Positions 51,764 to 60,239 of a DNA stretch of 64,000 nt are shown here, one piece after another. The DNA comes from Arthrobacter_N sp051262515 (GTDB lineage: Bacteria; Actinomycetota; Actinomycetes; Actinomycetales; Micrococcaceae): NCBI RefSeq assembly GCF_051262515.1, contig NZ_JBIMER010000002.1:248001-312000 (forward strand), in the 5' to 3' direction. A model generated the notes under the pieces. That model was not told the origin of the DNA. It saw nothing but the letters and a program-made list of their open reading frames with translations, and ran no database searches. The position numbers were made by a program, and so were the translations under genes. Each line of letters opens with the position of its first letter. Positions within the stretch are counted from its first letter, which is position 1.

Positions 51764-54700
51764 GTGGCTAGCTCAACTACAGGCGGATTCGTCCATCTTC
51801 ACAACCATACGGAATACTCCATGCTGGACGGCGCCGCCCGGCTGACCGACCTCTTCGCGGAGACGGACCGGCTCGGCATGACGGCCCTGGCCACGACCGA
51901 CCACGGCTACCTGTTCGGCGCCTTCGACTTCTGGAAGAAGGCCACCGACGCCGGCATCAAGCCGATCATCGGCGTGGAGGCGTACGTCACCCCGGGCACC
52001 GCGCGCAATGACAAGACGCGCGTTCGCTGGGGCGAGGAGAACCAGCGCCGGGACGATGTCTCCGGCGGCGGCAGCTACACCCACATGACGCTGCTCAGCT
52101 ACAACAACCAGGGCATGCGCAACCTCTTCCGCGCGTCTTCAATCGGTTCCCTGGACTCCGCGTTCGGGAAGTATCCGCGTCTGGACCGCAACCTCCTCGA
52201 GACGTACAGCCCGGGCCTGATCGCGACCACGGGGTGTCCCTCGGGCGAGGTGCAGACCCGACTCCGCCTCGGCCACTACCAGGAGGCAAAGCAGGCCGCG
52301 TCCGAATACCAGGACATCTTCGGCAAGGAGAACTACTTCTGCGAGCTGATGGACCACGGACTGGACATCGAACGGCGAGTCACGAAGGACCTCGTCCGGC
52401 TCGCCCACGAGTTGGAGATCCCGCTCGTCGCGACCAACGACCTGCACTACACCCACGAACACGACGCGAAGGCCCACGAGGCCCTGCTGGCCATCCAGTC
52501 CGGTTCCACGCTGCTCGAGCCGACCTACGACCAGGGAGGCTCGCGGTTCGCGTTCTCCGGCAGCGGCTACTACCTGAAGTCCCCCGCGGACATGCGCCGG
52601 CTTTTCGCCGACTTCCCCCAGGCCTGCGACAACACGCTGCTCATCGCCGAGCGTTGTGAGGTCTCGTTCAACACCAACGCGAACTACATGCCCAACTTCC
52701 CCTGCCCGGCGGGCGAGGACGAGACGTCCTGGCTGGTGAAGGAAGTCGACGCCGGCCTGGCCTACCGCTATCCCGCCGGCATCCCGGACGATGTCCGCAA
52801 ACAGGCGGACTACGAGCTGGACGTCATCAATTCCATGGGATTCCCGGGATACTTCCTGGTCGTGGCCGACTTCATCAACTGGTCCAAGGACAACGGCATC
52901 CGGGTGGGTCCCGGCCGCGGCTCGGGCGCCGGTTCGATGGTCGCCTACGCGCTGCGCATCACCGACCTGGATCCGCTCCGGCACGGACTGATCTTCGAGC
53001 GCTTCCTGAACCCGGAACGCGTCTCCATGCCCGACTTCGACGTCGACTTCGATGACCGTCGCCGCTCCGAGGTCATCGACTACGTCACGCGGAAGTACGG
53101 CGACGAACGCGTGGCGATGATTGTCACCTACGGCACCATCAAATCGAAGCAGGCGCTCAAGGACTCCTCGCGGGTGTTGGGCTATCCGTTCAGCATGGGC
53201 GAGCAGCTCACCAAGGCGCTGCCGCCGGCTGTCATGGCCAAGGACATCCCTCTGGGGGACATCGACGACCCGAAGTCCAAGCGCTACGGCGAGGCGGGGG
53301 AGTTTCGCGAGCTGGTCGCCACCAACCCGGAGGCCGCGAAGGTCTTCGAAACCGCCAAGGGCATCGAGGGCCTCAAACGCCAGTGGGGCGTGCACGCGGC
53401 CGGCGTCATCATGAGCTCCGACCCGATCATCGACGTCGTGCCCATCATGCGGCGGTTCCAGGACGGCCAGGTCATCACCCAGTTCGACTACCCGACCTGC
53501 GAGGGCCTGGGGCTGATCAAGATGGACTTCCTCGGGCTGCGGAACCTCACGATCATTTCGGACGCCATCGAGAACATCGCGGCGAACCGGAACGTCGAGC
53601 TGGACCTGGAGCGGCTGGAGGTCGACGACGCCGAGTCCTACAAGCTCCTGGCCCGTGGCGACACGCTGGGCGTGTTCCAGCTCGACGGCGGCCCCATGCG
53701 GTCTCTGCTCAAGCTCATGCGGCCCGACAACTTCGAGGACATCTCCGCCGTCATCGCGCTGTACCGCCCGGGCCCCATGGGCGCGAACTCGCACAACAAC
53801 TACGCGCTGCGCAAGAACGGCCTGCAGGACGTCACTCCGATCCACGCTGAGCTCGAGGAACCGCTGCAGGAGATCCTGGGCACGACCTACGGCCTGATCG
53901 TGTACCAGGAGCAGGTCATGGCCATCGCGCAGAAGGTCGCCGGCTTCACGCTGGGCCAGGCGGACATTCTCCGTCGCGCGATGGGCAAGAAGAAGAAGTC
54001 CGAACTGGACAAGCAGTACGCCGGATTCCGCCAGGGCATGGTGGACAACGGGTTCTCGGAGGCGGCCGTGAAGTCGCTGTGGGACATCCTGCTTCCGTTC
54101 TCCGACTACGCGTTCAACAAGGCCCACTCCGCCGCCTACGGCATGGTGTCCTATTGGACCGCCTACCTCAAGGCGCACTACCCCGCGGAATACATGGCTG
54201 CCCTGTTGACGTCCGTCGCGGACGACAAGGACAAGTCCGCCATGTACCTGAACGAGTGCCGCCACATGGGCATTACGGTGCTCCCGCCGGACGTCAACGA
54301 GTCCGCGCTGAACTTCACGCCCGTCGGGGACGACATCCGCTTCGGCATGGGAGCCATCCGGAACGTGGGCACGAACGCCGTCCACGCGATGGTCGCCGCG
54401 CGCGAGGAAAAGGGCGCCTTCGAGAACTTCAGCGACTTCCTGCAGAAGGTGCCGGCCGTGGTCTGCAACAAGCGCACCATCGAGTCCCTCGTGAAGGCCG
54501 GGGCGTTCGACTCCATGGGCCACCCGCGCCGGTCGCTGGCGATGATCCACGAAGAGGCCGTCGACTCGGTGATCGTGCTCAAGCGCAACGAGGCCGCCAA
54601 CCAGTTCGACCTGTTCAGCGCCTTCGACGACCCCGCCGTGGGGTCGGGGCTGGCCGTCGAGGTACCCGATCTGCCCGAGTGGGAGAAGAAGGACAAGCTC

Positions 54701-55327
54701 GCGTTCGAGCGGGACATGCTGGGCCTGTACGTCTCGGACCACCCCCTGAAGGGGTTGGGCGGGCTGCTCGACCAGCACGCCGAGCTGTCCATCACCCAAG
54801 TGCTGTCCGACGACGGCCCGCAGGACGGCCATACCGTCAAGATCGCCGGAATGATCACGTCCCTTCAGCGCCGCATCGCGAAGAACAGCGGCAATGCCTA
54901 CGCCAAGTGCGAGGTGGAGGACCTCGGCGGCTCCATGGAGGTCATGTTCTTCGGCCAGGTGTACGGCCCCATCGCGACACTCCTGGCGGAGGACCTGATC
55001 GTGGTGGTGAAGGGTCGGGTCCAGCGGCGCGACGACGGTGCCATCAGCCTCAACGCGCAGGAACTGACGATTCCGGAGATCAGCGAGGACGGGCTGGCCG
55101 GCCCCGTGGTCATCAGCCTGCCGGGACACAAGGCCACGGAGGACGTGGTCTCCGCGCTGGGGGACGTCTTGCGCACCCATGCGGGCAACACGGAGGTGCG
55201 CGTGAAGCTGTCCAACACGAGAAGCGTCCAGTTGATGCGCCTGGGCATGGAGTTCCGCGTCAATCCGAACCCGGCGCTGTTCGGTGACCTCAAGGTGCTC
55301 CTCGGGCCCGCCTGCCTGGACGTGTAG
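51764..55327 (+). CDS. dnaE: DNA polymerase III alpha subunit
   Basis: 1187 aa. Replicative polymerase. The N-terminal PHP domain opens with FVHLHNHTEYSMLDGAARL; the palm has the catalytic aspartates in MPDFDVDFDDRRR (about residue 425), followed by RVGPGRGSGAGS-type and FLGLRNLTIISDAIE motifs, and a C-terminal OB fold (HTVKIAGMITSLQRRIAKN). GTG start placed exactly by the leaderless promoter. This is the housekeeping DnaE1 type by length and its full-length PHP domain; a second imuC-like copy is not in the window. Confidence 0.96.
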   Translation: MASSTTGGFVHLHNHTEYSMLDGAARLTDLFAETDRLGMTALATTDHGYLFGAFDFWKKATDAGIKPIIGVEAYVTPGTARNDKTRVRWGEENQRRDDVSGGGSYTHMTLLSYNNQGMRNLFRASSIGSLDSAFGKYPRLDRNLLETYSPGLIATTGCPSGEVQTRLRLGHYQEAKQAASEYQDIFGKENYFCELMDHGLDIERRVTKDLVRLAHELEIPLVATNDLHYTHEHDAKAHEALLAIQSGSTLLEPTYDQGGSRFAFSGSGYYLKSPADMRRLFADFPQACDNTLLIAERCEVSFNTNANYMPNFPCPAGEDETSWLVKEVDAGLAYRYPAGIPDDVRKQADYELDVINSMGFPGYFLVVADFINWSKDNGIRVGPGRGSGAGSMVAYALRITDLDPLRHGLIFERFLNPERVSMPDFDVDFDDRRRSEVIDYVTRKYGDERVAMIVTYGTIKSKQALKDSSRVLGYPFSMGEQLTKALPPAVMAKDIPLGDIDDPKSKRYGEAGEFRELVATNPEAAKVFETAKGIEGLKRQWGVHAAGVIMSSDPIIDVVPIMRRFQDGQVITQFDYPTCEGLGLIKMDFLGLRNLTIISDAIENIAANRNVELDLERLEVDDAESYKLLARGDTLGVFQLDGGPMRSLLKLMRPDNFEDISAVIALYRPGPMGANSHNNYALRKNGLQDVTPIHAELEEPLQEILGTTYGLIVYQEQVMAIAQKVAGFTLGQADILRRAMGKKKKSELDKQYAGFRQGMVDNGFSEAAVKSLWDILLPFSDYAFNKAHSAAYGMVSYWTAYLKAHYPAEYMAALLTSVADDKDKSAMYLNECRHMGITVLPPDVNESALNFTPVGDDIRFGMGAIRNVGTNAVHAMVAAREEKGAFENFSDFLQKVPAVVCNKRTIESLVKAGAFDSMGHPRRSLAMIHEEAVDSVIVLKRNEAANQFDLFSAFDDPAVGSGLAVEVPDLPEWEKKDKLAFERDMLGLYVSDHPLKGLGGLLDQHAELSITQVLSDDGPQDGHTVKIAGMITSLQRRIAKNSGNAYAKCEVEDLGGSMEVMFFGQVYGPIATLLAEDLIVVVKGRVQRRDDGAISLNAQELTIPEISEDGLAGPVVISLPGHKATEDVVSALGDVLRTHAGNTEVRVKLSNTRSVQLMRLGMEFRVNPNPALFGDLKVLLGPACLDV

Positions 55328-55342
55328 GAGGGCGGGGCAACG

Positions 55343-55348
55343 TAAACT
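55343..55348 (+). promoter_or_regulatory. leaderless promoter -10 of hisD
   Basis: TAAACT ends 6 nt before GTG 55355. It lies within the 27-bp gap after dnaE, so hisD is transcribed from its own start even though it is close behind dnaE. Confidence 0.6.
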
Positions 55349-55354
55349 TGGGGT

Positions 55355-56755
55355 GTGACTTCCCCAGCATCCCAGACACCCGGACCCGACGCGCCGCGCG
55401 GCGTTGACCTGCGAGCGCTTGAGCTGCGCACCATCGACCTGCGGGGCGCGAGCCTGGATCACGCCGGTTTGAGGGCGGCACTGCCGCGGCCCGAACTCGA
55501 CTTCAACACCGCGGCGTCCGCGGTCGAGGCGATTATCGAGCAGGTCCGCCGCGACGGCTTCGCCGCGCTGACCGAACTCGCGGCCCGCTTCGACGGCGTG
55601 GAGCGGGAACACACGCTGGTCCCGCGGTCCGCCCTCGTCGAGGCGCTGGAGCGTATCGACCCCGCCGTGCGCGCCGGCCTGGAGGAATCCATTCTGCGTG
55701 CCCGCGAATTCGCCACCGCCCAGGTCCCCGCCGACACCACCGTTTCCTACCCGCACGGTGCCACCGTCACGCAGCGCTGGGCACCCGTGCGGCGCGTCGG
55801 ACTGTACGTGCCCGGCGGGCTCGCGGTCTATCCCAGCTCGGTCGTCATGAATGTGGTGCCCGCACAGGCCGCCGGGGTTCGTTCGCTGGCCATCGCCTCT
55901 CCTCCGCAGAAGGAATTCGGTGGACTGCCGCACCCCACGATCCTCGCCGCCGCGGAACTCCTCGGCGTTCACGAGGTGCACGCCATCGGCGGCGCCCAGG
56001 CCATCGCAGCCTTCGCCTACGGCGTGTCGGCCCCGGAGGGATCGGGTCTGGGTGCCATCGAGCCGGTCGATGTGGTCACCGGCCCGGGGAACCTGTACGT
56101 GGCCACGGCGAAGCGTCTGGTGAAGGGAATCGTCGGTATCGACGCGGAGGCCGGGCCAACGGAGATCGCGATCCTGGCCGACGAGACGGCGGATCCCAGA
56201 TTCGTCGCGGCGGACATGGTCAGCCAGGCCGAACACGACCCGAACGCCGCGGCCGTCCTCGTGACGGATTCGGAAATCCTCGCCGACGCCGTCCGGGGGG
56301 AACTGCTCCGGCAGGTGGCAACCACGAAGCACGCGGACCGGGTCGCGGCCGCGCTGTCCGGACCGCAATCGGCCGTGGTGCTCGTGGACGGGCTGGACGA
56401 GGGGATCCGCGTGTGCGACGCCTACGCCGCCGAGCATTTGGAGATCCTCACGAAGGACGCCGCCGGTGTCGCCGCCCGCATCACCGCCGCGGGCGCGATC
56501 TTCGTAGGGCCGGACAGCCCGGTCAGTCTGGGGGACTACTGTGCGGGGTCCAACCACGTCCTGCCGACCAGCGGAACCGCTGCGTTCGCGTCCGGGCTCA
56601 ACGTGTCCACCTTCCTGAAGGCGATCCAGGTGATCGACTACCCCCGCGAGGCACTCTTGGAGGTGGGCGGGCACGTCGTGGTTCTTTCGCGGGCCGAGGA
56701 TCTTCCGGCGCACGGCGACGCGGTGCTGGTCCGAACCCAGGGACGGTCGTCGTGA
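55355..56755 (+). CDS. hisD: histidinol dehydrogenase
   Basis: 466 aa. Catalyses the last two NAD-dependent steps of histidine synthesis, L-histidinol to L-histidine. Family motifs: VGLYVPGGLAVYPSSVVMNVVPAQAAGV, HAIGGAQAIAAFAYG, GPGNLYVATAKRLV, AGPTEIAILADETADPRFVAADMVSQAEHDP and DYCAGSNHVLPTSGTA, including zinc ligands. No hisC or hisB follows; nrdR begins by GTGA overlap instead. The N-terminal 30 residues are extra and low in conservation. Confidence 0.96.
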   Translation: MTSPASQTPGPDAPRGVDLRALELRTIDLRGASLDHAGLRAALPRPELDFNTAASAVEAIIEQVRRDGFAALTELAARFDGVEREHTLVPRSALVEALERIDPAVRAGLEESILRAREFATAQVPADTTVSYPHGATVTQRWAPVRRVGLYVPGGLAVYPSSVVMNVVPAQAAGVRSLAIASPPQKEFGGLPHPTILAAAELLGVHEVHAIGGAQAIAAFAYGVSAPEGSGLGAIEPVDVVTGPGNLYVATAKRLVKGIVGIDAEAGPTEIAILADETADPRFVAADMVSQAEHDPNAAAVLVTDSEILADAVRGELLRQVATTKHADRVAAALSGPQSAVVLVDGLDEGIRVCDAYAAEHLEILTKDAAGVAARITAAGAIFVGPDSPVSLGDYCAGSNHVLPTSGTAAFASGLNVSTFLKAIQVIDYPREALLEVGGHVVVLSRAEDLPAHGDAVLVRTQGRSS

Positions 56756-57204
56756 TCTGTCCCTTCTGCCGGAACTCGGATTCCCGCGTCGTCGATTCGA
56801 GGCTCACCGACGACGGCTCCGCCATTCGGCGGCGGCGACAGTGCGGCTCGTGCGGACGGCGCTTCACGACCGTTGAAACGGCCAGCCTCAGCGTCCTGAA
56901 GCGCTCGGGCGTGGCCGAGCCCTTCAGCCGGAGCAAGGTCATCAACGGCGTGCGCAAGGCCTGCCAGGGACGCCCCGTCACCGACGACGACCTGGCCGTT
57001 CTGGCACAGGAGGTCGAAGAGGCGGTGCGCGCTTCCGGAAGCGCCGAAATCAACGCCCACGAGGTGGGCCTGGCGATCCTCGGCCCGCTCCAGAAGCTGG
57101 ACCAGGTGGCCTACCTCCGCTTCGCCAGCGTCTACCAGGGCTTCGAATCCCTGGAGGACTTCGAGACGGCCATCGGCAAGCTGCGGCGCGAGTCCGGCCT
57201 CTAG
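56752..57204 (+). CDS. nrdR: NrdR, ribonucleotide reductase repressor
   Basis: 150 aa. An N-terminal zinc ribbon with Cys3, Cys6, Cys31 and Cys34 (CPFC ... CGSC) binds NrdR boxes, and the ATP-cone domain (about 46-135) senses ATP/dATP. It represses ribonucleotide reductase genes, none of which are in this window. GTG overlaps the hisD stop (GTGA), so its translation depends on hisD. The stop shares CTAG with the convergent ppgK. Confidence 0.96.
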   Translation: MICPFCRNSDSRVVDSRLTDDGSAIRRRRQCGSCGRRFTTVETASLSVLKRSGVAEPFSRSKVINGVRKACQGRPVTDDDLAVLAQEVEEAVRASGSAEINAHEVGLAILGPLQKLDQVAYLRFASVYQGFESLEDFETAIGKLRRESGL

Positions 57205-58004
57205 GAGGCGAAGCCGAAGTGGATGGCCGCCTGGAGCGCGCCGCCGACGATCCCGGCGTTGTTCTTCAGCGCGGCCGGAACGATCTCCGTGCGCAGGTCC
57301 AGCAACGGCAGGAAGTCCTCGCTGCGCTTGGAGATGCCGCCGCCCACGACGAACAGGTTCGGTGAAAACAGGAACTCGACGTGGGAGAAATAGCGCTGCA
57401 GCCGGACGCCGTACTCGTCCCACGGCAGGTCTTCGCGTTCGCGGGCGGAGGCGGACGCGCGGGATTCCGCGTTGGCTCCGTCGATCTCCAGGTGGCCCAG
57501 CTCCGCGTTCGGAACCAGCACGCCGTCGTGGATGAGCGCCGAGCCGATCCCCGTGCCCAGCGTGATGACGAGCACCGTTCCGCCGACGTTCTTGCCGGCG
57601 CCGTAGCGGACCTCCGCCAGGCCGGCCGCGTCGGCGTCGTTCATGACCTGGACCGGGCGGGCGAGCTTCTCGGTGAGCAGCGTGTCCACGTCCGTGTCGA
57701 TCCAGGACTTGTCGACGTTGGCGGCGGACAGCGCAATGCCCTTGTGGATGATTGCGGGGAACGTGACGCCGACGGGGACCTCGGCGGACGGGGCGCCGTC
57801 CTTCGTGGACAGCTCGGCCACGATGGCCGCGACGACGTCGGCCACGGCCTCGGGCGTGGAGGGCTTGGGAGTGTCGATGCGGAAGCGGTCACCGACGAGT
57901 TTGCCCTTCTTCAGGTCGACGATGCCGCCCTTGATTCCCGTGCCGCCGATATCGATCCCGATGGCGGTGGGGTGCTTGGTCTTGTTCTTGTCGGTCTTCG
58001 ACAT
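57201..58004 (-). CDS. ppgK: polyphosphate glucokinase
   Basis: 267 aa, ROK-type. Phosphorylates glucose using polyphosphate or ATP, a hallmark actinobacterial enzyme. Phosphate-1 loop GIDIGGTGIKGGIVDLK, catalytic region VMNDADAAGLAEVRYGAG, phosphate-2 LGTGIGSALI and FVVGGGISKRSEDFLPLL are visible. ATG 58004 with GAGGAG 4 nt before it; the open frame extends upstream without meaning. It is 50 bp after map on the same strand, and converges on nrdR with overlapping stops. Confidence 0.94.
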   Translation of the reverse strand: MSKTDKNKTKHPTAIGIDIGGTGIKGGIVDLKKGKLVGDRFRIDTPKPSTPEAVADVVAAIVAELSTKDGAPSAEVPVGVTFPAIIHKGIALSAANVDKSWIDTDVDTLLTEKLARPVQVMNDADAAGLAEVRYGAGKNVGGTVLVITLGTGIGSALIHDGVLVPNAELGHLEIDGANAESRASASAREREDLPWDEYGVRLQRYFSHVEFLFSPNLFVVGGGISKRSEDFLPLLDLRTEIVPAALKNNAGIVGGALQAAIHFGFAS

Positions 58005-58054
58005 CGGGCTCCTCGGAAGATGGATGGTGCACAGCGGATGAAAGGGGGTGGCGC

Positions 58055-58930
58055 CTACGCCGCGGTGAGGACTTCGGCCCCGTCGTCGGTCACGAGCAGG
58101 GTGTGTTCGAACTGGGCGGTCCGCTTGCGGTCGCGTGTCACCGCTGTCCAGTCGTCGTCCCACATGTCCCAGTCGATCGTGCCCAACGTGAGCATGGGTT
58201 CAATGGTAAACACCATTCCCGTTTCAATGACGCGGCTGTACGCCGGTGCGGCGTCATAATGCGGAATGATCAGCCCGGTGTGGAAGGCCTCGCCCACCCC
58301 GTGTCCCGTGAAGTCCCGCACCACGCCGTACCCGAACCGCTTCGCGTACGCCGAGATCGCGCGGCCGATGACGTTGATCTCACGCCCGGGCGCCACTGCC
58401 CGGATTGCCCTGCGCAGCGACTCCTCGGTGCGTTCCACCAACAGTCGCGACTCCTCGTCCACGTCGCCGGCCAGGAAAGTCGCGTTCGTGTCGCCGTGGA
58501 CGCCGCCGATGAAGGCCGTGATGTCGATGTTCACGATGTCGCCGTCCCGCACTTCGGTGGTGTCGGGGATTCCGTGGCAAATGACCTCGTTGATGGACGC
58601 GCAGAGCGACTTGGGGAAACCGCGGTAGCCCAACGTGGACGGATACGCGCCGTGGTCCAGGAGGAACTCGTGGCCGATCCGATCCAGCTCGTCGGTGGTC
58701 ACGCCCGGGACGACCGCCCGCCCGACCTCTCGGAGGGCGCGCGCGGCGATGCCGGACGCGACCCGGATCCGTTCGATGGTCTCCGAGTCCTTGACCTCCG
58801 AACCCTCGAACTTCGCGGGCGCCGGCTTGCCCACATACTCCGGCCGGGCGATGGACGAGGGCACGTGGCGCGGGGGAGTGGGCGTGCCGGGGACGAGGTT
58901 TCCGACGGGCGCGGTGGTGGTGCTTGGCAT
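58055..58930 (-). CDS. map: type I methionine aminopeptidase with N-terminal extension
   Basis: 291 aa. Removes initiator methionine from new proteins. Metal ligands: His in ICHGIPD (proton shuttle), Asp in NIDITAFIGGVHGDTNATF, GHGVGEAFHTG, IEPML and FEHTLLVTDDGAE. A 45-residue Pro-rich N-terminal extension (VGKPAPAKFEGSEVKD region) is typical of actinobacterial MapB. The start ATG 58930 (MPSTTTAP) is set by a TAGGAT box 7 nt upstream; the in-frame ATG at 58939 would lie inside that box. Confidence 0.94.
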   Translation of the reverse strand: MPSTTTAPVGNLVPGTPTPPRHVPSSIARPEYVGKPAPAKFEGSEVKDSETIERIRVASGIAARALREVGRAVVPGVTTDELDRIGHEFLLDHGAYPSTLGYRGFPKSLCASINEVICHGIPDTTEVRDGDIVNIDITAFIGGVHGDTNATFLAGDVDEESRLLVERTEESLRRAIRAVAPGREINVIGRAISAYAKRFGYGVVRDFTGHGVGEAFHTGLIIPHYDAAPAYSRVIETGMVFTIEPMLTLGTIDWDMWDDDWTAVTRDRKRTAQFEHTLLVTDDGAEVLTAA

Positions 58931-58937
58931 GTGATTC

Positions 58938-58943
58938 ATCCTA
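58938..58943 (-). promoter_or_regulatory. leaderless promoter -10 of map
   Basis: TAGGAT on the minus strand, 7 nt before ATG 58930. The sequence AGGATGA could also be misread as a ribosome site. It decides the map start. Confidence 0.55.
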
Positions 58944-58965
58944 TCGCCATCGTTCTTCGCACGAG

Positions 58966-58971
58966 TAGGGT
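58966..58971 (+). promoter_or_regulatory. leaderless promoter -10 of the small SPOR-like gene
   Basis: TAGGGT ends 6 nt before ATG 58978. Together with the map box this forms a back-to-back pair of leaderless promoters within 47 bp. Confidence 0.55.
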
Positions 58972-58977
58972 GGCCCC

Positions 58978-59166
58978 ATGAGCGAGAACACGGAAACGGG
59001 CCAGGGCGACTTCTGGTTCAACGTCAACACGAAGCAGGTCGAAACCGGTGCGCAGTCGGACTGGACCCAACTGCTGGGTCCCTACGCGACGCGCGCCGAG
59101 GCGGAAAAGGCGTTGGAGACGGTGGAGCGCCGCAACCAGGCGTGGGACGCCGAGGACGACGCCTAG
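58978..59166 (+). CDS. small SPOR-like protein, 62 aa
   Basis: 62 aa: DFWFNVNTKQVETGAQSDW, then LLGPYATRAEAEKALETVERRNQAWDAEDDA. The pattern GPYATRAEAEKAL resembles a half SPOR repeat; similar tiny proteins lie next to map in many actinobacteria and are of unknown function. No signal peptide, so it should be cytosolic, unlike classical SPOR proteins that bind septal murein. The leaderless promoter, the short distance to map and conservation in the group support it as a real gene. Confidence 0.75.
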   Translation: MSENTETGQGDFWFNVNTKQVETGAQSDWTQLLGPYATRAEAEKALETVERRNQAWDAEDDA

Positions 59167-59217
59167 TTTCGCGGTGGCTCCAGGGACGCCCTCGGTCACC
59201 GGGCTTCCGAGCCTTAG

Positions 59218-60093
59218 CTACTGCTGGAATCCGTGCTCGGCGGCCGGGAACGTTCCCGCCAGCACATCGTCGTGGTAGGTGCGGGCGGCTCGCGAGATTT
59301 CCGTACCGAGGTCGGCGTAGCGTTTGACGAACTTCGCGACCTTCTCCGTGCGCAGCCCCAGCATGTCCTGCCAGACGAGCACCTGTCCCGTGGTGCCCGC
59401 CCCGGCGCCGATCCCGATCGTCGGGATCCTCAGCGCGGCGTCGACTTCGGCGGCGACATCCGTGGGGACCATTTCCATCAGTACGCAAAAGGCCCCGGCC
59501 TCCTCGAGCGCGAGTGCGTCGGCAACGAGCGCGGCCGCGGCCTCGCCCCGGCCCTGCACGCGGTACCCGCCGAGGGCGTGTTCGCTCTGCGGGGTGAATC
59601 CGATGTGGCCCATGGCAGGGATGCCCGCGGCCGCCAGGGCGCGGACGTGCCCCGCGTAATGGGCGCCGCCCTCCAACTTGACGGCGTGGACGAGTCCTTC
59701 CTTCAACAGGCGTACGGACGACTCCACCGCCTGCGCGGGCGAGACCTCGTAGCTTCCGAACGGCAGGTCGCAGACCACCAGCGGCCGGTTCGCGCCGGCG
59801 GTGACGGATTTGGCGAACACGATCATCTCGTCGAGCGTGATGGGCAGGGTCGTCGCGTAGCCCATGACGTTGTTGGCGGCGGAATCGCCAACGAGCAGGA
59901 CCTCGATGCCGGCTTCGTCGAAGATCCGTGCCATGTACTGGTCGTAGGCGGTGAGCATCGCGAACCGGCGCCCCTCCGCCTTGGCCTGGGCCAGGTGGTG
60001 GGTCCTGATGCGGGCGATGGGCTTCGGCCCCGGAACGGGCTGCGCGGCACTGGCGGAACCGGGCCCGTAGGGGGCGTTCTCTTCGGGGCTCAT
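59218..60093 (-). CDS. panB: ketopantoate hydroxymethyltransferase
   Basis: 291 aa. First step of pantothenate synthesis, from ketoisovalerate and methylene-THF. Motifs: AMLTAYDQYMARIFDEAGIEVLLVGDSAANNVMG, VKLEGGAHYAGHVRALAAAGIPAMGHIGFTPQ and GIGAGAGTTGQVLVWQDMLGL. A 25-residue Pro-rich N-terminus is lineage-specific. Start ATG 60093 follows a TAGGCT box by 7 nt with no ribosome site. It converges on the SPOR-like gene and diverges from glnA2. No panC is nearby. Confidence 0.95.
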   Translation of the reverse strand: MSPEENAPYGPGSASAAQPVPGPKPIARIRTHHLAQAKAEGRRFAMLTAYDQYMARIFDEAGIEVLLVGDSAANNVMGYATTLPITLDEMIVFAKSVTAGANRPLVVCDLPFGSYEVSPAQAVESSVRLLKEGLVHAVKLEGGAHYAGHVRALAAAGIPAMGHIGFTPQSEHALGGYRVQGRGEAAAALVADALALEEAGAFCVLMEMVPTDVAAEVDAALRIPTIGIGAGAGTTGQVLVWQDMLGLRTEKVAKFVKRYADLGTEISRAARTYHDDVLAGTFPAAEHGFQQ

Positions 60094-60100
60094 GGCCGAC

Positions 60101-60106
60101 AGCCTA
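60101..60106 (-). promoter_or_regulatory. leaderless promoter -10 of panB
   Basis: TAGGCT on the minus strand, 7 nt before ATG 60093. Confidence 0.55.
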
Positions 60107-60172
60107 CTTCAACACCGGGCCGCACGGCGGGGTCCGCACGCTCGTCAACGCCGTAATGCGGGTCCTTCCGAG

Positions 60173-60178
60173 TAGAGT
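60173..60178 (+). promoter_or_regulatory. -10 box of glnA2
   Basis: TAGAGT, about 60 nt before the GTG start of glnA2; unlike panB opposite, the message has a leader with an AAGGAG ribosome site. No clear -35 and no recognised GlnR or AmtR operator in 60107-60239. Confidence 0.45.
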
Positions 60179-60239
60179 GGAAAACGGTGGCCGGAGCCAT
60201 CGCCGCCGAATGCATTCCACCGTGGAAGGAGTCCCGCAC

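Noticed and set aside
52139..56713. A 1524-codon open frame on the minus strand antisense to dnaE and hisD
   Set aside because: It mirrors the high-GC codon pattern of the genes opposite, has His/Gln/Val/Arg-rich low-information composition, no domain and no promoter or ribosome site. It is a shadow.
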